From assembly GCA_021824575.1 (NCBI GenBank), contig JAKAKJ010000033.1:40146-104145 (forward strand): DNA of 64,000 nucleotides. Reading direction: 5' to 3'. This DNA comes from Chloroflexota bacterium (GTDB lineage Bacteria; Chloroflexota; Anaerolineae; Anaerolineales; Villigracilaceae). This document shows, piece by piece, positions 44,922 through 53,786 of the stretch. A program made the translations under genes and the position numbers. Every line of letters starts with the position of its first letter. The first letter of the stretch is position 1. Below the pieces are notes generated by a model that was given only the letters and a program-made list of their open reading frames with translations, searched no databases and was not told the DNA's origin.

Positions 44922-47232
44922 ATATTCCAATCTGTTCCAGAAGCTGGCGATAATCTTGCGCGTTCGGCGGATTCATCAAAAGAATTTGATTGATGACTTC
45001 GACTGCCTCTTTTTTCCTTCCATCCTGTAACAATGATTCTCCCAGGGCGTCGAGTTGACTGATGGCTTCGTCCTGGCGACCGAGGCGATTCAACCGGTCT
45101 GCCAGCAGGCGCCGGAACAACAATTCATCTTCATGGTCCTTGATCAAATCTTCGAGGAATGGAATTGAATCCGCTGCTTTTGCGCTGCTGTCCAAGTAGC
45201 CCATGTAACTTTCGAGTTCGGCTCTGGCTTGTGGTTGTTGCCCCATTCGCAAATAAAGTTCGACGAGTTGTTTGCGTGTGACCTGATCGTCGGGCTGCAG
45301 GGTGCGGATCTGTTCGTAGACGCGCAATGCCTGTTTCCAATCGAGACGCTGCATGTCAATATCCGCCATGCGCTGAAGAATATGGACATTCCACGCGTGA
45401 TCGGCGTTGGCCTGCTGGACAACCCTCAGCGCGGTCGTGTAGGTTTTGCGCGCCATATCCAGTTCAGCAAGGCGGTAGTAGATATCCGCCAATTCGAGAT
45501 ATTCCTTGATGGCATCGTCCACCTGGCCGCGCGCCACAAGCTGATCAATCAGGCGCGTGCGCGCTGACAGATCCATCGGCGCGAGCTGGATGACGCGGCG
45601 AAGCAGTTTGGTGGCCTGTCCCACCTCACCGCGGACGCTGTACGCGTGCGCGACAACTGTGAACTTTGCAATGGCGTCAGGGATACGGCCATCCTGGATC
45701 AGCAGGTCGCCCATCAATGTATGGAGCGGCAAATAAGTCGGCGCATGGTGAACAGCCTCGTATGCTTCATCCATCGCAGAACGCAGACTGCCCAAGCGCG
45801 CCAGTTGATGAACGCGATTGATCGACTCGATGACGCTGGAACTTTGCGCCTGCAGAATTACCTCGGCCAGCGGCGTGAGTGTGTTGCTATCCGCCGCCCT
45901 GCGGAGTTGCTCGCGTGTGTGATGGACCTGGTCGCGCCAGTCTGCGCGCATCAGCAATTTGCCGACGTTTTCGCACAGGCGGCGGTTTGTATTGTCATCT
46001 TTTTGATTTTGCTGGGATTCGATGAGCGGTTCGTAAAGCTGCCGGATTTCATCTGCCTGTTCGTCAGATACCGTCATTGAGTCAGCCAGTTTCAAGGCTT
46101 CGAGATATTCAATGGCCGCGCTGCTGATCTGGCCTTTCTTGAAATAGACTTCACCAAGCAAAAGCCGCGAGCCGAGGCCATAATCCTTATGTTTGATCGC
46201 ATGTGTCAGGTTGCGTATCGCGCTTTCAAGCCGGTCGCTTTTGGCGCGCAGATAACCGAGATTGAAATACAGGGCCGGATGATTGAACCCGGCTTCCAGC
46301 GCGTGCTCCAATTCTTCAGCCGCGGCGGCTTCCTGATCCTTGGTCTGCGCGTCAATGGCCTGGCCGAGATGCAAAACCACTTTGGCTTGTTCGGCTTGCT
46401 GCAGGGAAAGCTGCCCGGTGCCTTTGACAATGGCCGATAAGCCGCGTCGTTCCTGCGCGGCAGGACTCTCATCGGAGTAATCGAAGAGGACCTCTGCCAG
46501 CTTGGTCAACGCTTTTTGGCGCGCCTCCGCCACCGGGTCCATGCCGGATGCGGTTCGCCGCGTCGGTTCCTCCAACTGTTTGACCTTCGCCATGCTGATC
46601 GGTCCCGTCCCGCCTTTGGGACGCATCGGTTTCGGGAGCATCTGGCCTGATCTCAGCAATGCCTGGGCCTGTTTGGCTTCCGCATTTTCAGGAATCAGTT
46701 GCAGGCACTTGTTGACCAGTTCCAGTGCCTTATCCGGTTTGCCGGTGCGCTGCAGAATGCTGGCAAGTGCCAGATATTCGGTGACAGCCTGTTTGCCTTG
46801 TCCGAGGCGTTCGTGAACCATTGCCAGCCGCGTGTGCGCCATCAAGTGATCGGGACCGAGTGTGGTGACATGCACCCAGTTCTCGATGGCTTTGTTGACG
46901 TCGCGCTGGTTGAGAAATGCGTCCGCGGCTTTCATTGCAGCTTCGACCGCCGTGTTCAGGTCGCCGAGACGCTCGGAAATTTGCGCGATTTTTTCGAAAG
47001 GCGCCGGGTCATTGGGGGAGATGTTGGCAACCTGCTGGTACAGGCGCAGGGATTCATCGAATTCGCCCAACTGATATAGAGCCAGAGCGAGGCTGTTAAG
47101 TGCCTTGGGCTGGTCGGGAGATTCCTGCAAGGCCCTGCGATACGCGGTGGCAGCTTTTTTCCAATCCTGATCCCAGGCCGCCGAGTGGCCCTCGTTCATG
47201 GCTTTTTGGAAGACTTCTTCTCGTCCGGGCAT
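44920..47232 (-). CDS. TPR-repeat protein
   Basis: 770 residues, without signal peptide or membrane segment. Tetratricopeptide repeats run nearly throughout, e.g. KKAATAYRRALQESPDQPKA, LGEFDESLRLYQQVANISPN, RLGDLNTAVEAAMKAADAF. The two repeat blocks are separated by a less regular segment (about 195-300). It probably acts as a cytoplasmic scaffold or co-regulator; no partner is indicated. It lies just downstream of polA on the same strand, with a 108-base gap holding a weak inverted repeat. Confidence 0.8.
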   Translation of the reverse strand: MPGREEVFQKAMNEGHSAAWDQDWKKAATAYRRALQESPDQPKALNSLALALYQLGEFDESLRLYQQVANISPNDPAPFEKIAQISERLGDLNTAVEAAMKAADAFLNQRDVNKAIENWVHVTTLGPDHLMAHTRLAMVHERLGQGKQAVTEYLALASILQRTGKPDKALELVNKCLQLIPENAEAKQAQALLRSGQMLPKPMRPKGGTGPISMAKVKQLEEPTRRTASGMDPVAEARQKALTKLAEVLFDYSDESPAAQERRGLSAIVKGTGQLSLQQAEQAKVVLHLGQAIDAQTKDQEAAAAEELEHALEAGFNHPALYFNLGYLRAKSDRLESAIRNLTHAIKHKDYGLGSRLLLGEVYFKKGQISSAAIEYLEALKLADSMTVSDEQADEIRQLYEPLIESQQNQKDDNTNRRLCENVGKLLMRADWRDQVHHTREQLRRAADSNTLTPLAEVILQAQSSSVIESINRVHQLARLGSLRSAMDEAYEAVHHAPTYLPLHTLMGDLLIQDGRIPDAIAKFTVVAHAYSVRGEVGQATKLLRRVIQLAPMDLSARTRLIDQLVARGQVDDAIKEYLELADIYYRLAELDMARKTYTTALRVVQQANADHAWNVHILQRMADIDMQRLDWKQALRVYEQIRTLQPDDQVTRKQLVELYLRMGQQPQARAELESYMGYLDSSAKAADSIPFLEDLIKDHEDELLFRRLLADRLNRLGRQDEAISQLDALGESLLQDGRKKEAVEVINQILLMNPPNAQDYRQLLEQIGI

Positions 47233-47289
47233 AAGTCTATTTTACCGCTGGAACTTGTGTTGGTTGACTCTTTAATGATTTTGTATTGG

Positions 47290-47331
47290 AGACAGAACTT
47301 ACACAGGTTTCCTTGTGAACTTTGTGTCTCT
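47290..47331. repeat. Imperfect inverted repeat between polA and the TPR gene
   Basis: gagacagaacttacacagg and its partner cttgtgaactttgtgtctc are approximate inverse complements. The sequence resembles the dispersed palindromes of the window more than a terminator, as no T run follows. Confidence 0.35.
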
Positions 47332-47340
47332 GTATTGAAA

Positions 47341-50139
47341 TTATAGGATGACTTTCATCTCGCCCCAGTTCGGACCCGAACGGGCTTCCGTTAAAAGAGG
47401 GATGTCCAACGGGTAGGCGGATTCCATTACCTCGCCCACGACCCTGACGGTTTTTTCCAGTTCCTCTTGCGGGACTTCCAACACCAATTCATCGTGGACT
47501 TGCAAAAGCATCTGCGCGCTTAATTTCGCTTTCTTCAACGCAGGTGGAATGTGAAGCATGGCGATCTTCATAATATCCGCCGCGGTGCCCTGGATCGGCG
47601 CATTGATGGCTTCGCGTTCCTCGCGATTTTTCACCTGGACATTTTGTTTGCTTTGCAAAGCCGGGAAGTAACGGCGGCGTCCAAGCAATGTTTCAACATA
47701 ACCGTCTTGTGCGGCTTGTTTGCGAATGCCGTCCAGATATTTTTTGATGCCGGGGAAACGTGTGAAGTAAGCTTTTACGAATTCCTCGGCTTCTGCCAGC
47801 GTGAGTTCGGTCGAACGTGTCAGACCAAAAGCAGACATGCCATAGATCAATCCAAAATTGATGGCTTTGGCATGACGCCGCATTTCCTTAGTCACTTGAT
47901 CAAGCGGAACGTTATAGATCGCCGCAGCGGTTGTGGCGTGAATATCCTGTCCTGCGCGGAAAGCGGATAACATGCCTTCGTCTTTTGCCATGTGTGCCAC
48001 GATGCGGAGTTCGATCTGCGAATAATCAACCGATAACAAAACACTGCCTTTCGCCGCGATAAATCCGTTGCGGATGCGGCGGCCCTCTTCGGTGCGGATG
48101 GGAATGTTTTGCAAATTCGGATTCGACGAGGACAAACGCCCGGTCACCGCGCCGGTTTGACTGTAGGACGTATGCACGCGTCCGGTCTTTGGATCAACGG
48201 CGGCGGGCAATGCTTCCACATACGTGGATTGGAGTTTGGAAAGTTCGCGGTGTTCGATCACCATGTCTACAACCGGATGTTTTCCGCTCAACGCATCGAG
48301 CACATCTGCTGACGTTGAATAATGTCCGCTGGCGGTTTTACGGCCGCGGTCGGGCGGCTCGAGACGCAGACGATTGAAAAGAACATCCGAGAGTTGCTGA
48401 GTTGAATTGATGTTGAATGTTTTTCCGACCGCATCGTAAACCTGTTTCTCGATTTCGCTCATGCGGCCAACAAGTTCTTTGGAAAGTCTTTTGAAGAACG
48501 GCAAGTCGAGCAAGACGCCGGTCATTTCCATCTCGGCCAAAACGGGCATCAACGGCATCTCGATTTCGTCCATCAATTTCTTCCCGTGTGCGCGCTCGAC
48601 TTCGGCTTGCAGGATGGGCAGGAGGCGCAGCGTCGTTTCGGCGTCCGCTGCGGCGTACGGCGCAACTGATTCGATTGCAACCTCCGCCATCGTGAGTTGA
48701 TGTTTGCCTTTGCCGATCAGTTCCTCGATGTGAGTCATTTCCTCGCCGAGGCGCGTAAAGGCAAGATTTTTCAATCCCAGATCATGCGAAGACGGATTGA
48801 CTACAAACTCGGCGATCATCGTGTCGAAGGTGATGGGCGAGACAACCAGTCCATGCCGGGCTAAAACGATGTAGTCGTATTTGGCGTTGTGAGCGACTTT
48901 CGGGATTCGAGAATCAGTTAATGGAGTATGAAGGATGGAGACGACTTGATCTATTGGTACGTTATTCCCGGCGAGATGACCAACTGGAATGTAATATCCC
49001 TCGCCTTCTTTAATTGCCAGCGAAATGCCGACGATGTTAGCTTGCATTTCTTCGGTTGAGGTCGTTTCTGTGTCGAATGCAATGACTTTGGATTTGGAAA
49101 GTTCTTTTGCAAGGTCTTCCAATTTGTCGGGCGTGTCAATGATTTTGACTTCGATGGAAGATTTGATTTGCTTGACAGCGACGGCTTGCGGCGCGGTGTC
49201 GAACAGAGAAAGCTGTCCGCTGGAGGATTTGGCGGAGGCGCTTTCGGCTGAAGAGGAAGACGATTTGCCGGTCAGCCGTTCGAGGGTCTTGATGAGCGAG
49301 CGGAATTCGAGTTCCACAAAAAATGATTCGATGCGATTTGCGTCGAAGTCATGCGCCTTGGCGTGATCCAAGTCGAGCTTGATTTGAAGATCAGTTTTGA
49401 TTCGCGCCAAGTCGCGGCTCATCATCGCTGATTCTTTTCCGGATTCGAGTTTTGTCTGCCAGCGCCTTTCGATCTGGTCTATATTTTTATAAATTTCATC
49501 GAGCGTGCCGAATTTTTCGAGCAGGGAAATCGCGGTCTTTTCGCCAACGCCGGGCACGCCGGGGATGTTGTCGGATTTGTCGCCGACGATGGCTTTGTAA
49601 TCCACAACCTGATCAGGACGCACGCCAAGCTTTTTGATCACATCTTCGTCGGTGACATAATTTTGTTCATCGCCCGCGAGATAGACCGCGGTGCGTTTGT
49701 TGACGAGCTGCAAAAGATCGCGGTCGCCAGTTATGATTTTTACACCGAGTCCCTGCTCGGCGGCGATGTGTGCCGCCGAACCGAGAACATCATCCGCTTC
49801 ATAGCCTTCCATTTCGAGACGCGGAATGTTGAACGCATCAACGAGCTGGCGGATGCGTTCGATCTGCGGACGCAAGTCGTCCGGCATTTTTGCGCGTGTG
49901 CCTTTGTATTCCGGGAAGATTTGATCGCGAAAAGTTTTTCCGGTGTCAAACGCAACCACGAGATATTCCGGCCTTTCCTGTTCGAGGATGCGAAGAAGTT
50001 CGCGTGCGAATCCATAAATGCCTGCAGTCGGTTCGCCTTTGGATGTCTGCCAACGCTGTGAACTTGAACCGGCAGTCAGCGCAAAATACATGCGGTAGGC
50101 GAGGGCGTGTCCGTCAATGAGGTAAAGGGTAGGTGGCAT
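47341..50139 (-). CDS. polA: DNA polymerase I
   Basis: 932 residues. The 5' nuclease domain (about 1-290) has YLIDGHALAYR, VVAFDTGKTFRDQ, and the helix-hairpin-helix VVDYKAIVGDKSDNIPGVPG. The 3'-5' exonuclease domain (about 330-510) keeps its acidic residues: AFDTETTS, HNAKYD and AAADAETT. The polymerase domain (about 530-932) has motif A LLSVDYSQIELRI, the O-helix RRHAKAINFGLIYGMSAFG and motif C LLQVHDELVLEVP. All three activities appear intact. Role: repair synthesis and primer removal. A hairpin with the stem ttatgtgacagt lies upstream of the start. Confidence 0.97.
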   Translation of the reverse strand: MPPTLYLIDGHALAYRMYFALTAGSSSQRWQTSKGEPTAGIYGFARELLRILEQERPEYLVVAFDTGKTFRDQIFPEYKGTRAKMPDDLRPQIERIRQLVDAFNIPRLEMEGYEADDVLGSAAHIAAEQGLGVKIITGDRDLLQLVNKRTAVYLAGDEQNYVTDEDVIKKLGVRPDQVVDYKAIVGDKSDNIPGVPGVGEKTAISLLEKFGTLDEIYKNIDQIERRWQTKLESGKESAMMSRDLARIKTDLQIKLDLDHAKAHDFDANRIESFFVELEFRSLIKTLERLTGKSSSSSAESASAKSSSGQLSLFDTAPQAVAVKQIKSSIEVKIIDTPDKLEDLAKELSKSKVIAFDTETTSTEEMQANIVGISLAIKEGEGYYIPVGHLAGNNVPIDQVVSILHTPLTDSRIPKVAHNAKYDYIVLARHGLVVSPITFDTMIAEFVVNPSSHDLGLKNLAFTRLGEEMTHIEELIGKGKHQLTMAEVAIESVAPYAAADAETTLRLLPILQAEVERAHGKKLMDEIEMPLMPVLAEMEMTGVLLDLPFFKRLSKELVGRMSEIEKQVYDAVGKTFNINSTQQLSDVLFNRLRLEPPDRGRKTASGHYSTSADVLDALSGKHPVVDMVIEHRELSKLQSTYVEALPAAVDPKTGRVHTSYSQTGAVTGRLSSSNPNLQNIPIRTEEGRRIRNGFIAAKGSVLLSVDYSQIELRIVAHMAKDEGMLSAFRAGQDIHATTAAAIYNVPLDQVTKEMRRHAKAINFGLIYGMSAFGLTRSTELTLAEAEEFVKAYFTRFPGIKKYLDGIRKQAAQDGYVETLLGRRRYFPALQSKQNVQVKNREEREAINAPIQGTAADIMKIAMLHIPPALKKAKLSAQMLLQVHDELVLEVPQEELEKTVRVVGEVMESAYPLDIPLLTEARSGPNWGEMKVIL

Positions 50140-50151
50140 GTTTATATCCAG

Positions 50152-50188
50152 TTATGTGACAGTCACTTTAAAAGGAACTGTCGCATAA
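50152..50188. repeat. Hairpin upstream of polA
   Basis: ttatgtgacagt and actgtcgcataa pair with one mismatch around a 13-base loop, in the 5' leader of polA. The inner gtgacagtcac is itself a palindrome and might be a protein site. Confidence 0.45.
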
Positions 50189-50199
50189 ATAAACAAAAA

Positions 50200-50232
50200 C
50201 GCAGAGCACGGATTTATTTTACCGTCTCTGCG
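50200..50232 (-). terminator. Rho-independent terminator
   Basis: On the minus strand, cgcagagacggta and atccgtgctctgcg form a GC-rich stem followed by gtttttgttt. It separates the transcript of the signalling gene at 50253 from polA downstream. Confidence 0.75.
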
Positions 50233-50252
50233 CTCACTCATTGCAGGCAATT

Positions 50253-51902
50253 TTAACGACGCGATTTGTCAACGCCCTGCCGCTGGCGGATCTGTTTGAT
50301 GTAATCCTTGACCAGCTGCGGCGGATGAGGCTGTGTGCCGCCCATGATGAGATAGCCGGGCGCCCAGAAATCACCGGACGGATTCTCTTTTTTGAGGCGT
50401 GGAAATTCGGCGAAAACTTTTTCCGAAGTCTGCTGGCGCATGATACGCATGAGGTAACCCGGCGATGTGGCCGGAGGCACATTAACCACCCATTGAATAT
50501 ATTCCGGGCGCACCGCGAGAAACTCAAGCCGCCATCCAAAGGCGATGCAGATATTTGGCAGCCATTCCGAGAGTCGGTCTGCAATGTCGCCGGTCAAATA
50601 ATGGGATGTAAAGCGCGGCACCAACAAGCACGCGTAGGTTAGATTGTAAACGCCGGCTGAAGTCGGTTCGAGCACGATGCGCCCAGCCACTTCGGTGATG
50701 GAGTGCGGACGCGTCTCGTCCAACTCTCCGGGCTTGGGACGCTGGATCGGCGTCTCAGGGCGCGGCCCTGATTTTGATGGCGCGGTGACGTCGAGTTCAT
50801 CAACAGACGAGGATTGAGGTTGCGATTCCAAAGTCTCAGCGAGATTGGCTGGCTGTTCATCCGCGATGAGCAGATTCTTGAGCGGGATCGGCGGCGAGGA
50901 CTCGCGCGAAAAGATCGAGCGGCGCGTCTGTCCCGGATCGGCTGGCCGCAACTGGTCCAGAGAAGAAGCGGCGGGCGCGGCCTTCATCTGCGGAACGGAC
51001 GCAAGCGGCTTCGGGTCGGGCGAGGGAATGTCCACTAAAATTTCCGTGATCGGAGGAACATCAATGCCCTCATCATCCTCGATTTCGCTGGTGGGTTGTG
51101 CGGTCACATCGGACGCCGGACTTTTCGATGACGCCTGTTTTTCCTCCTTGGCATCTGTATCGTTGAGTGATGTTGCGATTTGACCAGCCTGCGTGCGGAT
51201 CGTGCTGAACGGTGTTTCTGCGTCGAAGACCATGGCGAGCAGCATGCCCTCGGAAAGTGCAGTGGCATACAGCATGTGTTCCGCTTTGGTGCTTTCGAGA
51301 CGGATGAAGCGAAGCAGGTCGCTGCCTTTTTGTCCGCTCCAGTTTCGTCCAAGTGTTTGTGCGATCTCTTTTGCGGCAGCCTGCGAAAGCTGTCCCGCAT
51401 ACGCCCAAAGCTCATTGCTGCGCGTGATCAGCGCAGCTTGCGCGGATGTCTCGAGCGTAAGCCGCGTCAAATGTTGGGCTGCCTTGCTGACATCATTCAG
51501 CCAGGGAAAATTATTTTGTTGAGAATTTTCTTCTGTCACGGGGAGGAATTCTGTACGAGGATGTTCGATGGTTTGGAGCAGTTCAGGCGTCTGGAATGGT
51601 TTTCGCACCAGCGTCCAGGGACGAATCGAATCCAGGGCTGGAGGCGTTTCATTCTGTATCAGCACGAAAAGCTTGATGTCCGGCAGAATGGTTCGCAGTG
51701 ACTTACCCACATCTTCGACCCAAGCCTCGCCCATATCAAGATCGAGGAAAGCTATTCCGCACGTTTCTTCGTCGGCACGCACGATCGCAGACGCCTTGGT
51801 ATTAACCACAAAGACGCGGTAGTTTCCGGTCTCTTCAAGTGATCGGCGAGTCAATTCCCCAAAACTTGGGCTGGGAGTTACAACCAGCAGGTTGGTTGCC
51901 AT
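50253..51902 (-). CDS. Signalling protein: receiver-like + roadblock + inactivated IS200-transposase-like domain
   Basis: 549 residues from MATNLLVVTP; a 36-residue upstream extension is rejected because it reads through leader sequence. Residues 1-115 form a degenerate receiver: Asp54 in FLDLDMG and Lys101 in VRKPF remain, but the N-terminal acidic pair is replaced by VVTPSPS. Residues about 130-250 match a roadblock/LC7 domain (ALITRSNELWAYAGQL...LLAMVFD). Residues about 250-410 are a disordered, Pro/Ser-rich linker. Residues about 418-540 follow the IS200 TnpA fold strand by strand (VYNLTYACLLVPRF, RLEFLAVRPEYIQWVV, VFAEFPRLKK, LVKDYIKQIRQ). The HUH pair is Tyr468/Gln470, so nicking should be lost; Tyr534 remains. 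It is divergent from the MBL gene at 52053. Confidence 0.75.
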   Translation of the reverse strand: MATNLLVVTPSPSFGELTRRSLEETGNYRVFVVNTKASAIVRADEETCGIAFLDLDMGEAWVEDVGKSLRTILPDIKLFVLIQNETPPALDSIRPWTLVRKPFQTPELLQTIEHPRTEFLPVTEENSQQNNFPWLNDVSKAAQHLTRLTLETSAQAALITRSNELWAYAGQLSQAAAKEIAQTLGRNWSGQKGSDLLRFIRLESTKAEHMLYATALSEGMLLAMVFDAETPFSTIRTQAGQIATSLNDTDAKEEKQASSKSPASDVTAQPTSEIEDDEGIDVPPITEILVDIPSPDPKPLASVPQMKAAPAASSLDQLRPADPGQTRRSIFSRESSPPIPLKNLLIADEQPANLAETLESQPQSSSVDELDVTAPSKSGPRPETPIQRPKPGELDETRPHSITEVAGRIVLEPTSAGVYNLTYACLLVPRFTSHYLTGDIADRLSEWLPNICIAFGWRLEFLAVRPEYIQWVVNVPPATSPGYLMRIMRQQTSEKVFAEFPRLKKENPSGDFWAPGYLIMGGTQPHPPQLVKDYIKQIRQRQGVDKSRR

Positions 51903-51918
51903 CGTTTTGAAGTTTATC

Positions 51919-51947
51919 ACGGTCAGAGCGCATAGGCAAGTGACCGT
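51919..51947. promoter_or_regulatory. Inverted repeat in the leader of the signalling gene
   Basis: acggtca and tgaccgt are separated by 15 bases, 17 bases upstream of the start codon of the gene at 50253 on the minus strand. It could be an operator or a leader hairpin. No matching site was noticed elsewhere. Confidence 0.35.
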
Positions 51948-51996
51948 TACGAATTTGAAAGTTTCCGATATTTTTGTGGATATTTGCCTATACAAC

Positions 51997-52025
51997 TTGA
52001 CTTTAGGCACCCGTTATGCTATTTA
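51997..52025 (+). promoter_or_regulatory. Candidate sigma70 promoter for the MBL gene
   Basis: TTGACT (51997-52002) and TATTTA (52020-52025) are separated by 17 bases; five and four of six positions match consensus. The start codon at 52053 follows with a GAGG ribosome binding site. Confidence 0.4.
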
Positions 52026-52052
52026 TAAGAAATCTTTTGTTGAGGTTGGATA

Positions 52053-52883
52053 ATGCATCGCGAACGTGTGTCTGAAAATGTTTTTTGGTTTCAAAGCGAG
52101 GTTTATGCCCAGGTCACGGCTGGTGTGGTCGCTGGGCCACAATGGGCGGTGGTTATTGATACGCTGGCGCTGCCTGATGAAACTCTTGGTATGCGCGAGT
52201 TCATCGAACATGAACTTGGCGTGCCGGTGCGGTACGTGGTCAACACACATTACCACGCGGACCACGCATGGGGGAATTGCTTCTTCCCCGGCGCGACGAT
52301 CCTGGCGCATACCCGCTGTCGTGAACTGTTGGTGGAACGCGGCGTCCCGTCGCTGGAATCGGTGCGGAAGCAAAATCCGGCGCTTCGCCAGGTCAAGATC
52401 GTTTTGCCGCACCTGACGTTTGACAGCGGCGAACTCAACTTGCGCGTCGGCAAAAAGAACCTGACGATTATTCTGGCTCCTGGTCACAGCGAAGATGGGA
52501 TCGCGGTGCTCGTCGAGGAGGACCGCGTCCTGTTTGCGGGAGACGCCTTTATGCCACTTCCCTATGTCGTGGATGGCGACATTGACGAAATCGCCGCGTC
52601 CATCAAGAAGATTGGTCGCATGGGCCTGGAGAATATCGTCCAGGGACACGGCGACATCATCCTGCGCGGTGAGATCGACGCGGCGGTGAGGGAAAATCTG
52701 ACATACGTGACCAATCTCAAGAAATATACAAAAGCCGCAGCGCGGCGAAAAGCGGTGGAAGACCCAGCCGAAACGATCAGTATCGAGGAGAGCGGAAAGA
52801 GCCGCGTCTATTTGGGCGGTTTGGCAGAACAATTGCATAGAAGGAATGTGCAGACGCTGGTCAGGAAAGCGCGCAATGGGTAA
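52053..52883 (+). CDS. MBL-fold metallo-hydrolase
   Basis: 276 residues. The zinc-binding motif NTHYHADHAWG (His66, His68, Asp70, His71) is complete, and further ligands are in LAPGHSEDG, FAGDAF and VQGHGDII. This pattern matches the metallo-beta-lactamase superfamily group that includes SoxH- and cyclase-like hydrolases. No signal peptide is visible, so it is cytoplasmic. The substrate is unknown. The C-terminal 60 residues are basic and helical. It has its own candidate promoter and a strong terminator. Confidence 0.87.
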   Translation: MHRERVSENVFWFQSEVYAQVTAGVVAGPQWAVVIDTLALPDETLGMREFIEHELGVPVRYVVNTHYHADHAWGNCFFPGATILAHTRCRELLVERGVPSLESVRKQNPALRQVKIVLPHLTFDSGELNLRVGKKNLTIILAPGHSEDGIAVLVEEDRVLFAGDAFMPLPYVVDGDIDEIAASIKKIGRMGLENIVQGHGDIILRGEIDAAVRENLTYVTNLKKYTKAAARRKAVEDPAETISIEESGKSRVYLGGLAEQLHRRNVQTLVRKARNG

Positions 52884-52900
52884 AGCTTGATTGAAAAAGG

Positions 52901-52929
52901 ACAGCGGCGGTGTCATCGCCGCTGTTTTT
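52901..52929. terminator. Bidirectional terminator between convergent genes
   Basis: acagcggcg and cgccgctgt form a perfect 9-bp stem, followed by ttttt on the plus strand and preceded by aaaaagg, giving a T run on the minus strand. The hairpin overlaps the last codons of plsY. Confidence 0.85.
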
Positions 52930-53701
52930 CTTTCTTTTTCGCAGTCATATTTGACCTCTTGTTTTTTTTCGAAGATGCCTTCTTGCGTTGAGCTTCTACC
53001 ATATTGTCCTGTTTTGTTTCCCGCGATGGTTCCGCATCCTTCGTCTTTTCCACTTCTTTCTTTTTCCACGGACGCCAGCCATGGAATCGTTCGCGCCCCT
53101 CGATCAACGCGCGGATGTTGGGACGCAAAGCCCATAACAGAATCAGCAGGGTTGCGCCGCCATAGATGATATATTGCCAGGGAGCGCGTCCAAGCAGATA
53201 AAGAACTGTGAAAAGGAGGATGGCGGTCAAACTGATGCTGAGCGTCGTCAGCGAGGCATAGCCCACACCAAAAAACATGAATATCGGTATGGGCAGCCCG
53301 AACAGGACCGACCATTGCAGGCCGATGGCTCCGCCTGCAGCCGTCGCACCACCCGCGCCACCGCGCAGACGGATCTTTCCGTTCACATTATGCTCGGCGA
53401 GAAAGATGGAATAGTTGTGCCCGAGCACTGCGGCAATGGGAGCCAGCACTTCGATCCAAATATTGTTGGTGACAGCGCGCGCCACCCATACCGCGCCCGC
53501 TCCTTTAAGGATATCGAAAAGGGCTGTGGCGAGACCAGCCCAACATCCAGCCGCCCGCATCACATTGGTTCCGCCTGTTCGTCCGCTGGCGATCTTCCGC
53601 ACGTCCTGCCCTGTTGTCAGTTTTACGATCAACAAACCAAAAGGAATCGAACCGAAGATATATGCCAGCAAGATGACGCCGGCATCAATAAGCAGTTGCA
53701 T
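52913..53701 (-). CDS. plsY: PlsY-like glycerol-3-phosphate acyltransferase, divergent
   Basis: 262 residues; the first 200 form the PlsY membrane domain. GSIPFGLLI, SGRTGGTNVMRAAG, GHNYSIFL, GGAGGAT and NIRALIEGRERF align with the family motifs. Motif 2 normally reads GGKGVAT and motif 1 normally SGNxGATN; here the Lys is Ala and the Asn is Arg, which may weaken phosphate binding. PlsY transfers acyl groups from acyl-phosphate to glycerol-3-phosphate. An extra tail of about 60 highly charged residues (KKASSKKNKRSN) is unusual. It may be a second, altered PlsY. Confidence 0.82.
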   Translation of the reverse strand: MQLLIDAGVILLAYIFGSIPFGLLIVKLTTGQDVRKIASGRTGGTNVMRAAGCWAGLATALFDILKGAGAVWVARAVTNNIWIEVLAPIAAVLGHNYSIFLAEHNVNGKIRLRGGAGGATAAGGAIGLQWSVLFGLPIPIFMFFGVGYASLTTLSISLTAILLFTVLYLLGRAPWQYIIYGGATLLILLWALRPNIRALIEGRERFHGWRPWKKKEVEKTKDAEPSRETKQDNMVEAQRKKASSKKNKRSNMTAKKKEKQRR

Positions 53702-53786
53702 CGCCGTTCCTCCGAGTTGAGCCTTTCTTGGTAAATTCAGGCATCACCGTTAATGTAAAATTGGTAACACAGGAGGTTTGCAACGG

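Noticed and set aside
50253..51902. Active transposase at the C-terminus of the signalling protein
   Set aside because: The HUH histidines are replaced, and no element ends or hairpin flanks surround the gene.
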